NCBI GenBank assembly: GCA_026394075.1
Contig: JAPKYX010000087.1
Span: forward strand, 8,986-72,985
From: Acidobacteriota bacterium
Lineage (GTDB): Bacteria > Acidobacteriota > Terriglobia > Bryobacterales > Bryobacteraceae
Length of the DNA stretch: 64,000 bases
Direction: 5' to 3'
The notes under the pieces were generated by a model. It ran no database searches and was not told the DNA's origin. It was given only the letters and a program-made list of their open reading frames with translations. Position 1 is the stretch's first letter, and every line of letters begins with the position of its first letter. Below, piece after piece: positions 24,301 to 32,940 of this stretch. The translations under genes and the position numbers were made by a program.

Positions 24301-25530
24301 GTGGCTGAGATGCCTCCTAACCCGCTCCCCTCCGCACCGGTGGAACCGCCCGGTTCGCCGTCGGTGATGGCCCAACCGGTGGCCTCCCGGCGGGCGTTGG
24401 CGGGGTTGTTTTTGTCCGGCCTGTTTCTGGCTTTTCCGGGCGTGATCCTGGTGGCTTGGGACTATCACCGCAGCTCGGACTACGCGGCGATGGGGCTGTA
24501 CTTCCTCTTCATGAACCTGGGAGTGCTGGCCGCCGTCCAGTCCGCCCGCCTGATCCTGAAGAGGCGCGGCATCAAGACACTGCTGGCCAGCGGTTGCCTG
24601 CTGGCTGCGGCTTGCCTGGTGGTGCTGGCCTTCACGCCGCCACCCGCGCCGGTGGCGTGGAGGTGGGCTGCGCTGTTCGGGATGGGTGCCGCGGCGGGTC
24701 TGCTGAATGCGGGCGTTTTCCAGTTGTTGGCCGTGGCCTATGAACGCGCACCGGCCGCCACGATGAACTTGGCCGGTATTCTGTTCGGCGGGGGCTGCCT
24801 GGCCGGATGCCTTTTGGTGGGCGCGGGAATTGGTACCTACGGACTGTGGCTGCCGGTGGTTTTGTTTGCGCTGGTCTCAGCCATTTATGGACTTTGGTAC
24901 CTGCGCAGACCGTTCCCGGCCGCCATTCTGCCGGAGAAGGTGCCGACCGCGCGAGCAGTGGAAGCTTTCCGGTCGCCGGCGGCCATTCTACTGGCGCTGC
25001 TGCTGTTTTTCCAGTTCGGCAGTGAATGGGCCATTGCCGCCTGGCTGCCGCTGTTTCTGGTGCAACGCTTGGGAGTCAGCCCGGGGGCGGGACTTTGGCT
25101 GCTGTCGCTTTACTGGCTGGCGATCGTGCTGGGGCGAATTCTGATCCAACCATTGCTACAGCGGTTTCGTCATGGCCGACTGCTGCTGTTCAGTGTGCTG
25201 GCCGCTCTGTTGGGATGCATGATTCTGGCGTCCACCAACAACCTGCCCGGAGCCGGCGTGGCCGTGGTGGCCACCGGACTGGGGTTCGCGGCCGTCTACC
25301 CGCTGGTGGTGGAACGAGTGGGGGCGCGATTCAGCTACTACCACCCGGTTTACTTCAACGGAATTTTTTCGGTGGCGTTTACGGGCGGCCTGTTGGCCCC
25401 GTGGCTGGTGGGTATGCTGGCGTCGGTGATGGGAATCGGGGCTGTGATGTTGGTGGCGGTGGCGGGCACGCTGGCCGTCTTCGTACTGCTGATCTTGATT
25501 TGGGTTGAATCGAAGCTGAATCCCTTATGA
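24301..25530 (+). CDS. MFS transporter
   Basis: About 409 residues with twelve hydrophobic segments. 'LFLSGLFLAFPGVILVAW' is helix 1, 'RLILKRRGIKTLL' is the charged loop 2-3 typical of the superfamily, and 'RILIQPLLQRF' is its counterpart between helices 8 and 9. Substrate is unknown; overall it resembles fucose-permease/FsR-like facilitators. I prefer the GTG at 24301 because a -10-like TACAAT (24289-24294) ends 7 bases before it, implying a leaderless message; the open frame extends to 24238 and an ATG lies at 24310. It overlaps the PBP4 gene by 4 bases. Confidence 0.85.
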   Translation: MAEMPPNPLPSAPVEPPGSPSVMAQPVASRRALAGLFLSGLFLAFPGVILVAWDYHRSSDYAAMGLYFLFMNLGVLAAVQSARLILKRRGIKTLLASGCLLAAACLVVLAFTPPPAPVAWRWAALFGMGAAAGLLNAGVFQLLAVAYERAPAATMNLAGILFGGGCLAGCLLVGAGIGTYGLWLPVVLFALVSAIYGLWYLRRPFPAAILPEKVPTARAVEAFRSPAAILLALLLFFQFGSEWAIAAWLPLFLVQRLGVSPGAGLWLLSLYWLAIVLGRILIQPLLQRFRHGRLLLFSVLAALLGCMILASTNNLPGAGVAVVATGLGFAAVYPLVVERVGARFSYYHPVYFNGIFSVAFTGGLLAPWLVGMLASVMGIGAVMLVAVAGTLAVFVLLILIWVESKLNPL

Positions 25531-27014
25531 CCTTCCATCGATGGATTGCGAGCAGTCTGCTGCTGGGGCTGATCGGTGCGAACCATGCCGATGCCCAGGA
25601 CGAGTTCACACCACGCCTGGCGGCCATCCTGGAGGCGACTCCGGGTGCGGCGCGGGCCCACTGGGGCGTCCAGGTGGTGCAGGTGGAAACGGGCACCGTC
25701 GTGGCGCAGTTGAACCCGCAGCGATACTTTGTTCCGGCCTCCAATTTGAAGCTCTATTCCAGCGCGCTGGCGCTGCTGCGGCTGGGGCCGGAGTACCGCT
25801 TCTCCACCAGCATCCGCCGCGACCGCAATGGCGACCTGCGCCTGGTGGGCGGCGGCGACCCATCCATGTCGGCGCGCGCCTACCCTTACGCCAAGGGCCC
25901 CGACCCCGGGCAGCCGCTGGCGGCGATCGAGGCGATGGCGGACGCTTTGGTGGCGCAGGGCTTGAAGGAAGTGCCGGGCGACATTGTGGGCGACGATTCG
26001 CGCTGGGTCCATGCGCCTTACCCGGAGGGTTGGGCGGTAGACGACACGCTGTACGAGAGCGGTGCCCCGGTGGGTGCGTTGACGCTGAATGACAATACCC
26101 TGGAAGTTAAGATCACCCCCGGCGCCGCGACCGGTGACTTGGCACGGCTGACCTGGCTGCCGGCGCTCGAGTATTTCTCGATCGACAACCGCGTGCGTAC
26201 CGAACCGGGCGAGCGGCAGCTGGAGATCTATCGCGACGGCCCCGGCCAATTGCGCCTGGTGGGCCGCATCGCGCCAGGCAGTGCCGGGCGCACGGTGACG
26301 GTGGCGCAGGATGATCCGGCGCAGTTCGCCGCGGCGGCACTCTATGAGGCGCTCACCCGCCGCGGGGTGGTGATTCGTGGCCGGGCAGTGGCGCGGCATC
26401 TGGCGTCCGCCAGTCCGAGAGAACCGGCAAACCCGGGCTCCGACGAAGGGCAATTGCTATGGCAGCGTCAATCGCCGCCTCTGTCTGAACTGCTGGGTGT
26501 GCTCGACAAGGTCAGCCAGAATCTGCATGCCGAAATGATCCTGCGCGAAGTGGCGTGGCAGACTACGGGTGATGGGTCGCTCCGCACGGGTTTGGAGGAG
26601 TTGAAGAAGCTGCTAGCGGAGATTGGCATCGAGCCGGACGGCTACGATATCCGCGATGGAAGCGGCTTGTCGCGCATGTCGTTGGTGACCCCGGACGCAA
26701 CGGTGAAGCTGTTGCGCCATCTGCACCAGAGTCCGCACCGCGACCTGTGGTTGAGCGTGTTGCCGGTGGGCGGTGTCGATGGCACGCTCGAGAATCGCTT
26801 CAAGTCGAAAAGCCTGACCGCGGCGGAACGCACTCGCGGCGAACTGGTTCGGGCCAAGACCGGATCATTGGCGCACATCAATACACTGGCCGGCTACATC
26901 GAATCGCAGACCTACGGACGCCTCGCCATGGCGATCATGGCCAATGCTTCGCAGGTGCCTTCTGCCGAAATCCGGGCCACGATTGATAAACTGTGTGTGG
27001 AGCTAAGCAAGTAA
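25527..27014 (+). CDS. dacB: D-alanyl-D-alanine carboxypeptidase/endopeptidase (PBP4 type)
   Basis: 495 residues, the normal size for class C PBP4. A signal peptide ('WIASSLLLGLIGANHADAQ') leads to the periplasm. The penicillin-binding motifs are S-x-x-K in 'VPASNLKLYS' (about residues 70-79), S-x-N in 'KVSQNLHAE' (about residue 330) and K-T-G in 'VRAKTGSLAHINTLAGY' (about residue 448). It cleaves D-Ala-D-Ala bonds and peptide cross-links during cell-wall turnover. Its start overlaps the MFS stop (ATGA), and the FmdB-like gene starts at the next base after its stop codon. Confidence 0.93.
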   Translation: MTFHRWIASSLLLGLIGANHADAQDEFTPRLAAILEATPGAARAHWGVQVVQVETGTVVAQLNPQRYFVPASNLKLYSSALALLRLGPEYRFSTSIRRDRNGDLRLVGGGDPSMSARAYPYAKGPDPGQPLAAIEAMADALVAQGLKEVPGDIVGDDSRWVHAPYPEGWAVDDTLYESGAPVGALTLNDNTLEVKITPGAATGDLARLTWLPALEYFSIDNRVRTEPGERQLEIYRDGPGQLRLVGRIAPGSAGRTVTVAQDDPAQFAAAALYEALTRRGVVIRGRAVARHLASASPREPANPGSDEGQLLWQRQSPPLSELLGVLDKVSQNLHAEMILREVAWQTTGDGSLRTGLEELKKLLAEIGIEPDGYDIRDGSGLSRMSLVTPDATVKLLRHLHQSPHRDLWLSVLPVGGVDGTLENRFKSKSLTAAERTRGELVRAKTGSLAHINTLAGYIESQTYGRLAMAIMANASQVPSAEIRATIDKLCVELSK

Positions 27015-27245
27015 ATGCCGATTTTTGAATACGCCTGCCAGAGTTGCGGAAACCAGTTCGAGAAGCTGGTCCGGCGCGCCGATGATGCGGTGGAGTGCCC
27101 GGAATGCCAGTCTCAGAAGCTGGCCACCCGCTATTCCACGTTCTCTGCCCGGGCCAATGGCATGGCCAAGGAAGCGGCTCCGCGACCGGCGGGTGGCTGC
27201 GGCGCCGGCATGTGCCAGACGCCGGGGATGTGCGGCCGGAACTAG
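27015..27245 (+). CDS. FmdB-type zinc-ribbon protein
   Basis: 76 residues. 'MPIFEYACQSCGNQFEKLV' is the FmdB/CxxC_CxxC_SSSS signature, with the second pair in 'VECPECQSQKLATRYSTFSA'. A C-terminal Gly/Cys tail ('GGCGAGMCQTPGMCGRN') adds more cysteines. The family is small, putatively regulatory, and poorly understood. It follows PBP4 without a gap and is convergent with the chemotaxis receptor gene, overlapping it by 4 bases. Confidence 0.88.
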   Translation: MPIFEYACQSCGNQFEKLVRRADDAVECPECQSQKLATRYSTFSARANGMAKEAAPRPAGGCGAGMCQTPGMCGRN

Positions 27246-28555
27246 ACGCTGAGCGCCTTCAGCTCGCCCGAGATCTGCCCCACCAGCGCCGCTTGGTCTT
27301 CCAGTGACCGGACGGCCTGCGCGCCTTCAGCCGCCGTTTGGGAGTTGCGCGACGTCAGGTTTTTGATCTCGCGGAAGGAGCCAAACACTTGCTCGATGCT
27401 TTCCACTTGCTGGCGGTTTGCTTCGCTGACCTTGCCGGCCAGTTTGGAGACTGAATCAATATCGCCGCCCACCTTGCTGACCAACTCGGCCACATGACCG
27501 GCCCGGCGTGAACCAGCCATCGACATGCGAGCACACTCCTCCACCAGCGTGGTCGTCTCGCGCGCAGCTTCGGTACAGCGCCCCGCCAGCGTCCGCACCT
27601 CATCAGCCACTACTGAAAAGCCGCCCCCGAAAGCACCGGCGCGGGCCGCCTCGACGGAAGCATTCAGCGACAGCAACTTCGTCTGCAAAGCAATCTCATC
27701 GATCAACCGGACAATACCGGCGATCTTGCGGCTAGTGGCCTGGATGTTGCCGACATCGTTCACCAGCGCTCCCAGTTCCTTGCTGGCTGCTGAAAAGCCC
27801 GTGTTCACTGCGGCCATGGCGGCCATCATTTGCTCGTTGTGCTGGCGGTTGGACTTGGTGGCCGCCTCGATCTGGGAACTGGCCGAATCGGTGGAGGCCA
27901 AAGCGTGCTCCTGCTCCGACGCTCCTGCGGCCAGGTTCTGGCTGAGCGCGGCGAACTGGGCCGTTGCCTCTGACAACTCCGTTACCACGGAGGGCAGTTG
28001 TTGCGCCGTGAGGCTTTGCGCGTCGACCGACCGGCGCAACTGCAGTGCGATCCAGCAGACCGGAATCGTCTCCACGATCACAAACACGGCGTGGAGCAGC
28101 ACAATCCCGAACCCGGCTTCGTAGTTGAACACACTCTGCGGCAGCCAGAGCCAGAACGCGATATGGTGCACCGCCGCCGTACCCGCGGCCGCCAGTACGG
28201 GCAGCGCTTCCGCGAACATCGCCACCATCGCCAGCGTCACGAAGATATGGAAGTGCATCTCGATCATGCCGTTGCCCAGGTGAATCATCAGTCCGCTCAT
28301 GCTAATGCCCGCCACTGCCAACGCGATGGAGGTGGTACGGGAAGCTGGGGCAGTCAAGAGCAGCAGCGCGGGCCCCAAGGCGATGGCGAAAGCGATCCCC
28401 AACCCGGCCAACCACGAATGGTTGAAAGCCAAGGCCGCCACCACGGACAGCGGCAGATGGGCGGCGATCACTAGAAAGAACATCCGGTTGGCCCGGCGAA
28501 GATAATTTTGAGCAAAAGAGTTTTCAGCAACGTTCACAAGCAAGTTCCTCAACAA
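27242..28555 (-). CDS. Methyl-accepting chemotaxis protein with a multi-helix membrane domain
   Basis: 437 residues. About residues 24-175 form six membrane helices with little periplasmic loop, so sensing would be within or close to the membrane. About residues 190-437 form the cytoplasmic coiled-coil signalling domain, with the conserved hairpin tip 'DEIALQTKLLSLNASVEAARAG' and 'VVADEVRTLA'. No HAMP domain is apparent between them. It should control CheA through CheW; no che genes are nearby. The start is uncertain: the TTG at 28555 lies inside a 19-base tandem duplication. Confidence 0.88.
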   Translation of the reverse strand: MLRNLLVNVAENSFAQNYLRRANRMFFLVIAAHLPLSVVAALAFNHSWLAGLGIAFAIALGPALLLLTAPASRTTSIALAVAGISMSGLMIHLGNGMIEMHFHIFVTLAMVAMFAEALPVLAAAGTAAVHHIAFWLWLPQSVFNYEAGFGIVLLHAVFVIVETIPVCWIALQLRRSVDAQSLTAQQLPSVVTELSEATAQFAALSQNLAAGASEQEHALASTDSASSQIEAATKSNRQHNEQMMAAMAAVNTGFSAASKELGALVNDVGNIQATSRKIAGIVRLIDEIALQTKLLSLNASVEAARAGAFGGGFSVVADEVRTLAGRCTEAARETTTLVEECARMSMAGSRRAGHVAELVSKVGGDIDSVSKLAGKVSEANRQQVESIEQVFGSFREIKNLTSRNSQTAAEGAQAVRSLEDQAALVGQISGELKALSV

Positions 28556-28585
28556 TTCCCAGAGCCCTCAACAGTTCCCAGAGCC
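28548..28585. repeat. 19-bp tandem duplication at the chemotaxis-gene start
   Basis: CTCAACAATTCCCAGAGCC (28548-28566) is followed directly by the same 19 bases with a single A-to-G change (28567-28585). The first unit contains the proposed TTG start codon of the receptor gene on the minus strand. Confidence 0.85.
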
Positions 28586-28597
28586 AAGGGCCAGCAC

Positions 28598-29185
28598 CTA
28601 GCGTTCCAATAGAGCCTTCAAACCGAACGGATCCAGCCGCGCCCGCATTTGACGGGAAGTTGCACAACCATAGACCGGCAGGGGCTCCACTGCTGATCCG
28701 CGCGACAACTTGGCGAGTATTTCCCGATCATGAAAGCCGTCCTGCGCGTCCCGGCGCTGGGAATACCCACCGGCATACCGGACCCGACCATCGGGCGCCA
28801 CCACAATCAGCAGGGGCGCGGCGGAAATCTCCATGCTCAGGTTGGCCAAGCGCAACCGGCTTGCGCCATCCACCGGCACCAGCCGCTCCCGAACGCCGTC
28901 AATCCCGGGGCGCTGCTTCAGATAGGCCCGCACCCGGTTGGAGCAGGCACAACCATCAGCCAGTACATGGATCAACTGCCACTGGCCGCTACCTGCCCCC
29001 GCTCGGGAATCAAACAGAGGTGCCTGAAACGGGGCATGGGTAGCGCCCAGGGACGCGATCAGGATGGAGGGAAGCACCACCCCGGCGGCGAATACGACGG
29101 ATTGAAATACTGCTCGACGCCCCACATAAGCAATATCGGTGCGTAGATTAGGTTCTTGCAATCGCTGTGCGGGGAAACTTTGCAC
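28598..29185 (-). CDS. Membrane-anchored thioredoxin-like protein
   Basis: 195 residues. A single hydrophobic segment at about residues 27-48 ('AVFQSVVFAAGVVLPSILIAS') is followed by a thioredoxin-like domain: 'WQLIHVLADGCACSNRVRAYLKQR' with a C-x-C in place of C-x-x-C, then 'ISAAPLLIVVAPDGRVRYAGGY', which has the cis-proline-like 'APL' and beta strands of thioredoxins. It resembles RedB-like proteins. A redox role in the periplasm is likely but the reaction is unknown. It is divergent from lexA. Confidence 0.65.
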   Translation of the reverse strand: MQSFPAQRLQEPNLRTDIAYVGRRAVFQSVVFAAGVVLPSILIASLGATHAPFQAPLFDSRAGAGSGQWQLIHVLADGCACSNRVRAYLKQRPGIDGVRERLVPVDGASRLRLANLSMEISAAPLLIVVAPDGRVRYAGGYSQRRDAQDGFHDREILAKLSRGSAVEPLPVYGCATSRQMRARLDPFGLKALLER

Positions 29186-29212
29186 CTTGCGCTACGGCGG
29201 CGCACAAGGCAC

Positions 29213-29241
29213 TTGTATTTCCCCTTTTGTTCGCCTACACT
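29213..29241 (+). promoter_or_regulatory. lexA promoter, predicted leaderless
   Basis: TTGTAT (29213-29218), a 17-base spacer and TACACT (29236-29241) form a good sigma-70 promoter. The predicted transcript start falls on or next to the ATG at 29248. No SOS box that I can name with confidence is visible; the spacer contains a T/C-rich tract and GTTCGCC. Confidence 0.6.
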
Positions 29242-29247
29242 TGAGGC

Positions 29248-29904
29248 ATGGCATTAACCCGCCGGCAGAAAGAAGTGCTCGACTTCATTGCGCACTTCGT
29301 CCAAGACAATCAATACAGCCCCAGCTACGAAGAGATTGCTACCGGGCTGGACTTGGCATCGCTCGCCACCGTCCACAAACACATCCAGGCACTGGAGACG
29401 AAGCGGTACCTGAAGCGTGGCTTCAACCAATCCCGCTCGATTGAGCTGGCGGAGAAGTATTTCCAGGAGCAAAAGCAGTTTGCTGAGCGCGCCCCGGCGA
29501 TGATGCGGCCGGTAGCGATGATGCCGTCGGTACCGCTGCTGGGCCGGATTGCGGCGGGCGCTCCGGTGGAGGCCGTGGCCGGCAGCGCGACGCTGGAGTT
29601 TGGCGACTTTGCGGGCAACAGTGACACCTATGCCCTGGAAGTGCGCGGCGATTCGATGATCGACGACCACATTATGTCGGGCGACTATGTGCTGATAAAG
29701 CGGACCCGAGACGTCCGTGATGGCGACATCGTGGTGGCGCTGGTGGGCGGCACGGAGTCCACACTGAAGCGGTTTTATCGCGAACCGGATGGACGCGCGC
29801 GGCTACAGCCGGCCAATTCCACCATGGGGCCGATTCTGGTGCCAATGGATCAATTAGAGATCCAGGGCAAGTTGCTGGCCGTGCTGCGCAAATATGGCCG
29901 GTAG
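29248..29904 (+). CDS. lexA: LexA repressor
   Basis: 218 residues. Residues 1-65 are the winged helix-turn-helix DNA-binding domain ('LTRRQKEVLDFIAHFVQDNQYSPSYEEIATGL'). The S24 peptidase domain follows, with the self-cleavage site A103-G104 in 'GRIAAGAPVEA', catalytic Ser136 in 'GDSMIDD' and Lys174 in 'STLKRFYR'. These are all the residues needed for RecA-stimulated autocleavage, so it should control the SOS regulon. Helices 'ATVHKHIQALETKRYL' are the expected recognition region. The message appears leaderless. Confidence 0.95.
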   Translation: MALTRRQKEVLDFIAHFVQDNQYSPSYEEIATGLDLASLATVHKHIQALETKRYLKRGFNQSRSIELAEKYFQEQKQFAERAPAMMRPVAMMPSVPLLGRIAAGAPVEAVAGSATLEFGDFAGNSDTYALEVRGDSMIDDHIMSGDYVLIKRTRDVRDGDIVVALVGGTESTLKRFYREPDGRARLQPANSTMGPILVPMDQLEIQGKLLAVLRKYGR

Positions 29905-29910
29905 GCAACA

Positions 29911-29952
29911 AAAACGGCGGATGGAGGTGGGGGCTTCCATCCGCTGTTTAGT
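29911..29952. terminator. Intrinsic terminator between lexA and the DUF2934 gene
   Basis: GGCGGATGGA (29916-29925) pairs with TCCATCCGCT (29936-29945) around a 10-base loop. It is followed by GTTTAG on the plus strand and by GTTTTTG on the minus strand, so it can serve both convergent genes. Confidence 0.7.
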
Positions 29953-30015
29953 TGGTGATTTTTTTGAACTCGCCGGCTGATGCCGGGCGGGGTTAGCTAA
30001 GTGGTGTCTAACTGA

Positions 30016-30495
30016 TTACAGGCCGTAACGGGACTTGACTAAGTCTTCCGCGCGGGCCCAATCGTCCAGCGCCCGGCCGTGCTGGCAGCCGCCCTCCATC
30101 CAGAGCTGATACGCCACCCGGGAAATCTCATCGCTGAGCGCGGTCAAGCTGACCATCTCGGTGGGCACGGAGTGCGTCGCGATGATTGGCTCGGCGGCTA
30201 ATTCAGCGCTGGTGATGGTGACGCCCGTGAGCGGAGATCTGCTCGCCACTTCTTTCGGTTCGGCCTTAACGGCCTTGGTGGCTGCTTTGGGAGCCTTGGC
30301 CTTCGCCGGTGCTGGTTTACTGGCAGCGGGCACTGGGGCCGCGGTCTTCTTGGTGTTTGGTGCCTCGGCGGTCTTGGCCGCCTTTACGGTCTTGGGAGCA
30401 TCGACGGCCTTTGCGGCCTTGATGGCCTTGACGGTCAACGGAGCAACGACCGGCTGAGAGACTGCTTCCGCTTTGATTGTTCGCTTAGTGGGCAT
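30016..30495 (-). CDS. Histone H1-like Lys/Ala-rich protein with DUF2934 domain
   Basis: 159 residues. About residues 20-85 are a low-complexity tail of Lys, Ala and Pro ('KAIKAAKAVDAPKTVKAAK', 'KPAPAKAKAPKAATKAVK') resembling histone H1 and AlgP-type tails, which bind DNA without sequence specificity. About residues 120-159 are a DUF2934 domain ('ISRVAYQLWMEGGCQHGRAL' then 'DDWARAEDLV'). DUF2934 has no known function and usually occurs alone or with short tails. The combination suggests a nucleoid-associated protein; this is inference. Confidence 0.8.
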   Translation of the reverse strand: MPTKRTIKAEAVSQPVVAPLTVKAIKAAKAVDAPKTVKAAKTAEAPNTKKTAAPVPAASKPAPAKAKAPKAATKAVKAEPKEVASRSPLTGVTITSAELAAEPIIATHSVPTEMVSLTALSDEISRVAYQLWMEGGCQHGRALDDWARAEDLVKSRYGL

Positions 30496-30623
30496 AGTTT
30501 GTCCTTTTGTGTTTGTGTACGACAGGGTGAAAAATCAGCGTGGAGCTTTCAGTATAAAGCAAAACGCTCTAACTCTGTTCTGGCGCCCCCTCAGGAGGGT
30601 GCCAACTGCGATATGCTTCTCCG

Positions 30624-32339
30624 ATGTTGCAAATTCAGCGCAGGCAGGAAGTGGCTGACGTTCTGGTGATCGGCTCCGGTGCCGGTGGCGGCACCATGAC
30701 CCACGTGCTGGCCAACAAGGGCGTCAACGTGACGCTGCTGGAGGCCGGTCCGGGGCTGAACCCCGCCAAGGACTACAAGGAGCACATGTGGCCCCACCAG
30801 GTGGACCACCGGGGTGCCGGGACGGGCAAGAACTACCAGGGCCAGGAAGAGTTCGCTTTCGGCTACTTCCTGGCGCCCAACGGCTATTGGGAGATTGAGG
30901 GCGAGCCCTACACCACCGCCCCGGGCACCACCTTCCGCTGGTTCCGCAGCCGCATTCTGGGCGGCCGCACCAACCATTACGGCCGCATCTCGCTGCGTTT
31001 TGCCGACTACGACTTCAAGCCGTACTCCACCGACGGTTTGGGCGACGACTGGCCCATCACCTACGAGGACATCGCGCCCTACTACGACAAGGCCGAATCG
31101 TTCATCGGCGTCACGGGCACCAAGGAGAACATCCGGTCCGCGCCGGATGGCATCTTCCAGATGCCTCCCCCGCCCCGGGTCCACGAGCATCTGGTGAAGG
31201 CCTCCTGCGACCGGTTGAAGATCCCCTGCATTCCGTCGCGCATGGCGATCATCACCAAGAATCACAATGGCCGCGCGGCCTGCCATTACTGCGGCCAGTG
31301 CGGCCGCGGCTGCGTGACGGCGTCCAACTATTCGTCGAGCCAAGTGCAGATCTTCCCCGCCATGAAGACCGGCCGCGTCAACCTGATCAACAACGCGATG
31401 GTGCGCGAGTTGATCACGGATTCCACCGGCAAGGTGGTGGCCGTCAGCTACATCGACAAAGTGACCCGGCAGGAGAAGCAGATCAAGTGCCGCAGCGTGG
31501 TGCTGGCGGCCAGCGCCTGCGAGTCGGCCCGGCTGCTGCTGAACTCAAAATCGCCGCGGCATTCGAACGGCTTGGCCAATGGCTCCGGGGCCGTGGGCCG
31601 CTACCTGACTGACTCGGTGGGCTATGGGCTGTCGGGCTACATTCCCGCGCTCGAAGGTCTGCAGAAGCATGACTCCGATGGCATCGGCGGCATGCATCTC
31701 TACATCCCGTGGTGGGAGTGGGCGAAGAAGAACAAAGACTTCCCGCGTGGCTATCACGTCGAGATCGGCGGCGGGTTCGGCATGCCGCAAGTGGGCAGCT
31801 TCCACAACCAGTGCCGCCGTCATGAAGGCTACGGCGCGTCGCTGAAACAGAACATCGCGCGCGAGTACGGCTCTTTCGTTGGCCTTTCGGGGCGCGGCGA
31901 GATGGTGCCCAATGAGCAGACGTTCATGGAGGTCGACCCCAATGTTGTCGACCGTTTCGGCATTCCGGTGCCGCGCTTCCACTTCCGCTGGAGCGAGTAC
32001 GAGCACAAGCAGGTGAAGCACATGCACGACACCTTCACCAACATCATCGAGGGCATGGGCGGGCGCGTCATGGGCCTGCGCAATCCGGAGCGCGAAGGCT
32101 CCGGCATTTCGGCGGGCGGCTCGATCATCCATGAGTTGGGCACGGTCCGCATGGGGGATGACCCGAAAAAGTCCGTATTGAACAAGTACTGCCAGGCGCA
32201 CGAAGTGAAGAATCTGTTTGTGGCCGACGCCGCTCCGTTTGTGTCGAACCCCGACAAGAACCCGACGCTGACCATCTGCGCCCTGGCGTGGCGCACCGCT
32301 GACTATCTGGCCGAAGAATTGAGGAAGGGCAATGTCTAA
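30624..32339 (+). CDS. GMC family oxidoreductase (gluconate dehydrogenase-like large subunit)
   Basis: 571 residues. The FAD-binding Rossmann motif 'VLVIGSGAGGGTMTHVLANKG' spans about residues 13-33. 'GRTNHYGRISLRF' and the C-terminal 'SGISAGGSIIHELGTVRMGD' and 'NPTLTICALAWRTADYLAEE' are GMC signatures, with the active-site His in 'IIHELGT'. A cysteine-rich 'CHYCGQCGRGC' (about residues 216-226) is typical of the gluconate/glucoside 3-dehydrogenase branch. It oxidises a sugar or alcohol and passes electrons to a partner. The next gene overlaps by 8 bases and encodes that likely partner. Confidence 0.92.
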   Translation: MLQIQRRQEVADVLVIGSGAGGGTMTHVLANKGVNVTLLEAGPGLNPAKDYKEHMWPHQVDHRGAGTGKNYQGQEEFAFGYFLAPNGYWEIEGEPYTTAPGTTFRWFRSRILGGRTNHYGRISLRFADYDFKPYSTDGLGDDWPITYEDIAPYYDKAESFIGVTGTKENIRSAPDGIFQMPPPPRVHEHLVKASCDRLKIPCIPSRMAIITKNHNGRAACHYCGQCGRGCVTASNYSSSQVQIFPAMKTGRVNLINNAMVRELITDSTGKVVAVSYIDKVTRQEKQIKCRSVVLAASACESARLLLNSKSPRHSNGLANGSGAVGRYLTDSVGYGLSGYIPALEGLQKHDSDGIGGMHLYIPWWEWAKKNKDFPRGYHVEIGGGFGMPQVGSFHNQCRRHEGYGASLKQNIAREYGSFVGLSGRGEMVPNEQTFMEVDPNVVDRFGIPVPRFHFRWSEYEHKQVKHMHDTFTNIIEGMGGRVMGLRNPEREGSGISAGGSIIHELGTVRMGDDPKKSVLNKYCQAHEVKNLFVADAAPFVSNPDKNPTLTICALAWRTADYLAEELRKGNV

Positions 32340-32934
32340 CCAACCGGAACTGAATTCTGCTGAGATGGCGAACGCCGAGGATGTTTCGCGCCGCGACCTG
32401 CTGCGCAACGTCGCCTTGGCGGCGACGCTCGGCGGCCTGGAACCACTGGCCGCCCAGCATGTCCACCAGATGGCCGCCTCCGACAAGAAGGGCGGGGTCT
32501 ATGCACCGAAGCTCTTCAAGGAGGCCGAGTGGAAGTCCGTCGAAGCCTTCGCGGAGGCCGTCATGCCCGGTGCGTCCAAGGGCGGTGCCAAAGAGTTCAT
32601 CGACCTGATCTGCAGCGCCAACCCGACGCTGGCGGCCACCTGGACGGGAGGCCTGGCGTGGATGGCCGGGCGCTTAGGCAAGCCGTTCCATCTGGCGACG
32701 GCGGCCGAGCAGACGGCATTGCTGGACCAGATTGCGTTCCGCAAAAACAACTCCCCCGCCCTGGCCGCTGGAATCAGCTTCTTTGATCTAGCCCGCCGCA
32801 TGGTGGTGGACGCCTACTACACCTCCGCTGTGGGCACTGCTGAGTTGGGGTATCTGGGCAACAAGGGCATGAGCGAGTTCAAGGTGCCGGGCGATGCCGT
32901 GGCCTATGCGATGCGGCGGGCGGGCCTGGCTTAG
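32332..32934 (+). CDS. Gluconate 2-dehydrogenase subunit 3 family protein
   Basis: 200 residues. The N-terminus has a twin-arginine signal ('SRRDLLRNVALAATLGG', about residues 18-34), so the folded protein is exported, probably carrying the GMC subunit with it (hitchhiker). The rest ('AFAEAVMPGASKGGAKEFIDL', 'TALLDQIAF') is the DUF1636/gluconate-dehydrogenase gamma fold. It overlaps the GMC gene by 8 bases, implying a stoichiometric complex. An electron-accepting cytochrome subunit is not adjacent. Confidence 0.9.
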   Translation: MSNQPELNSAEMANAEDVSRRDLLRNVALAATLGGLEPLAAQHVHQMAASDKKGGVYAPKLFKEAEWKSVEAFAEAVMPGASKGGAKEFIDLICSANPTLAATWTGGLAWMAGRLGKPFHLATAAEQTALLDQIAFRKNNSPALAAGISFFDLARRMVVDAYYTSAVGTAELGYLGNKGMSEFKVPGDAVAYAMRRAGLA

Positions 32935-32940
32935 GTGGCA

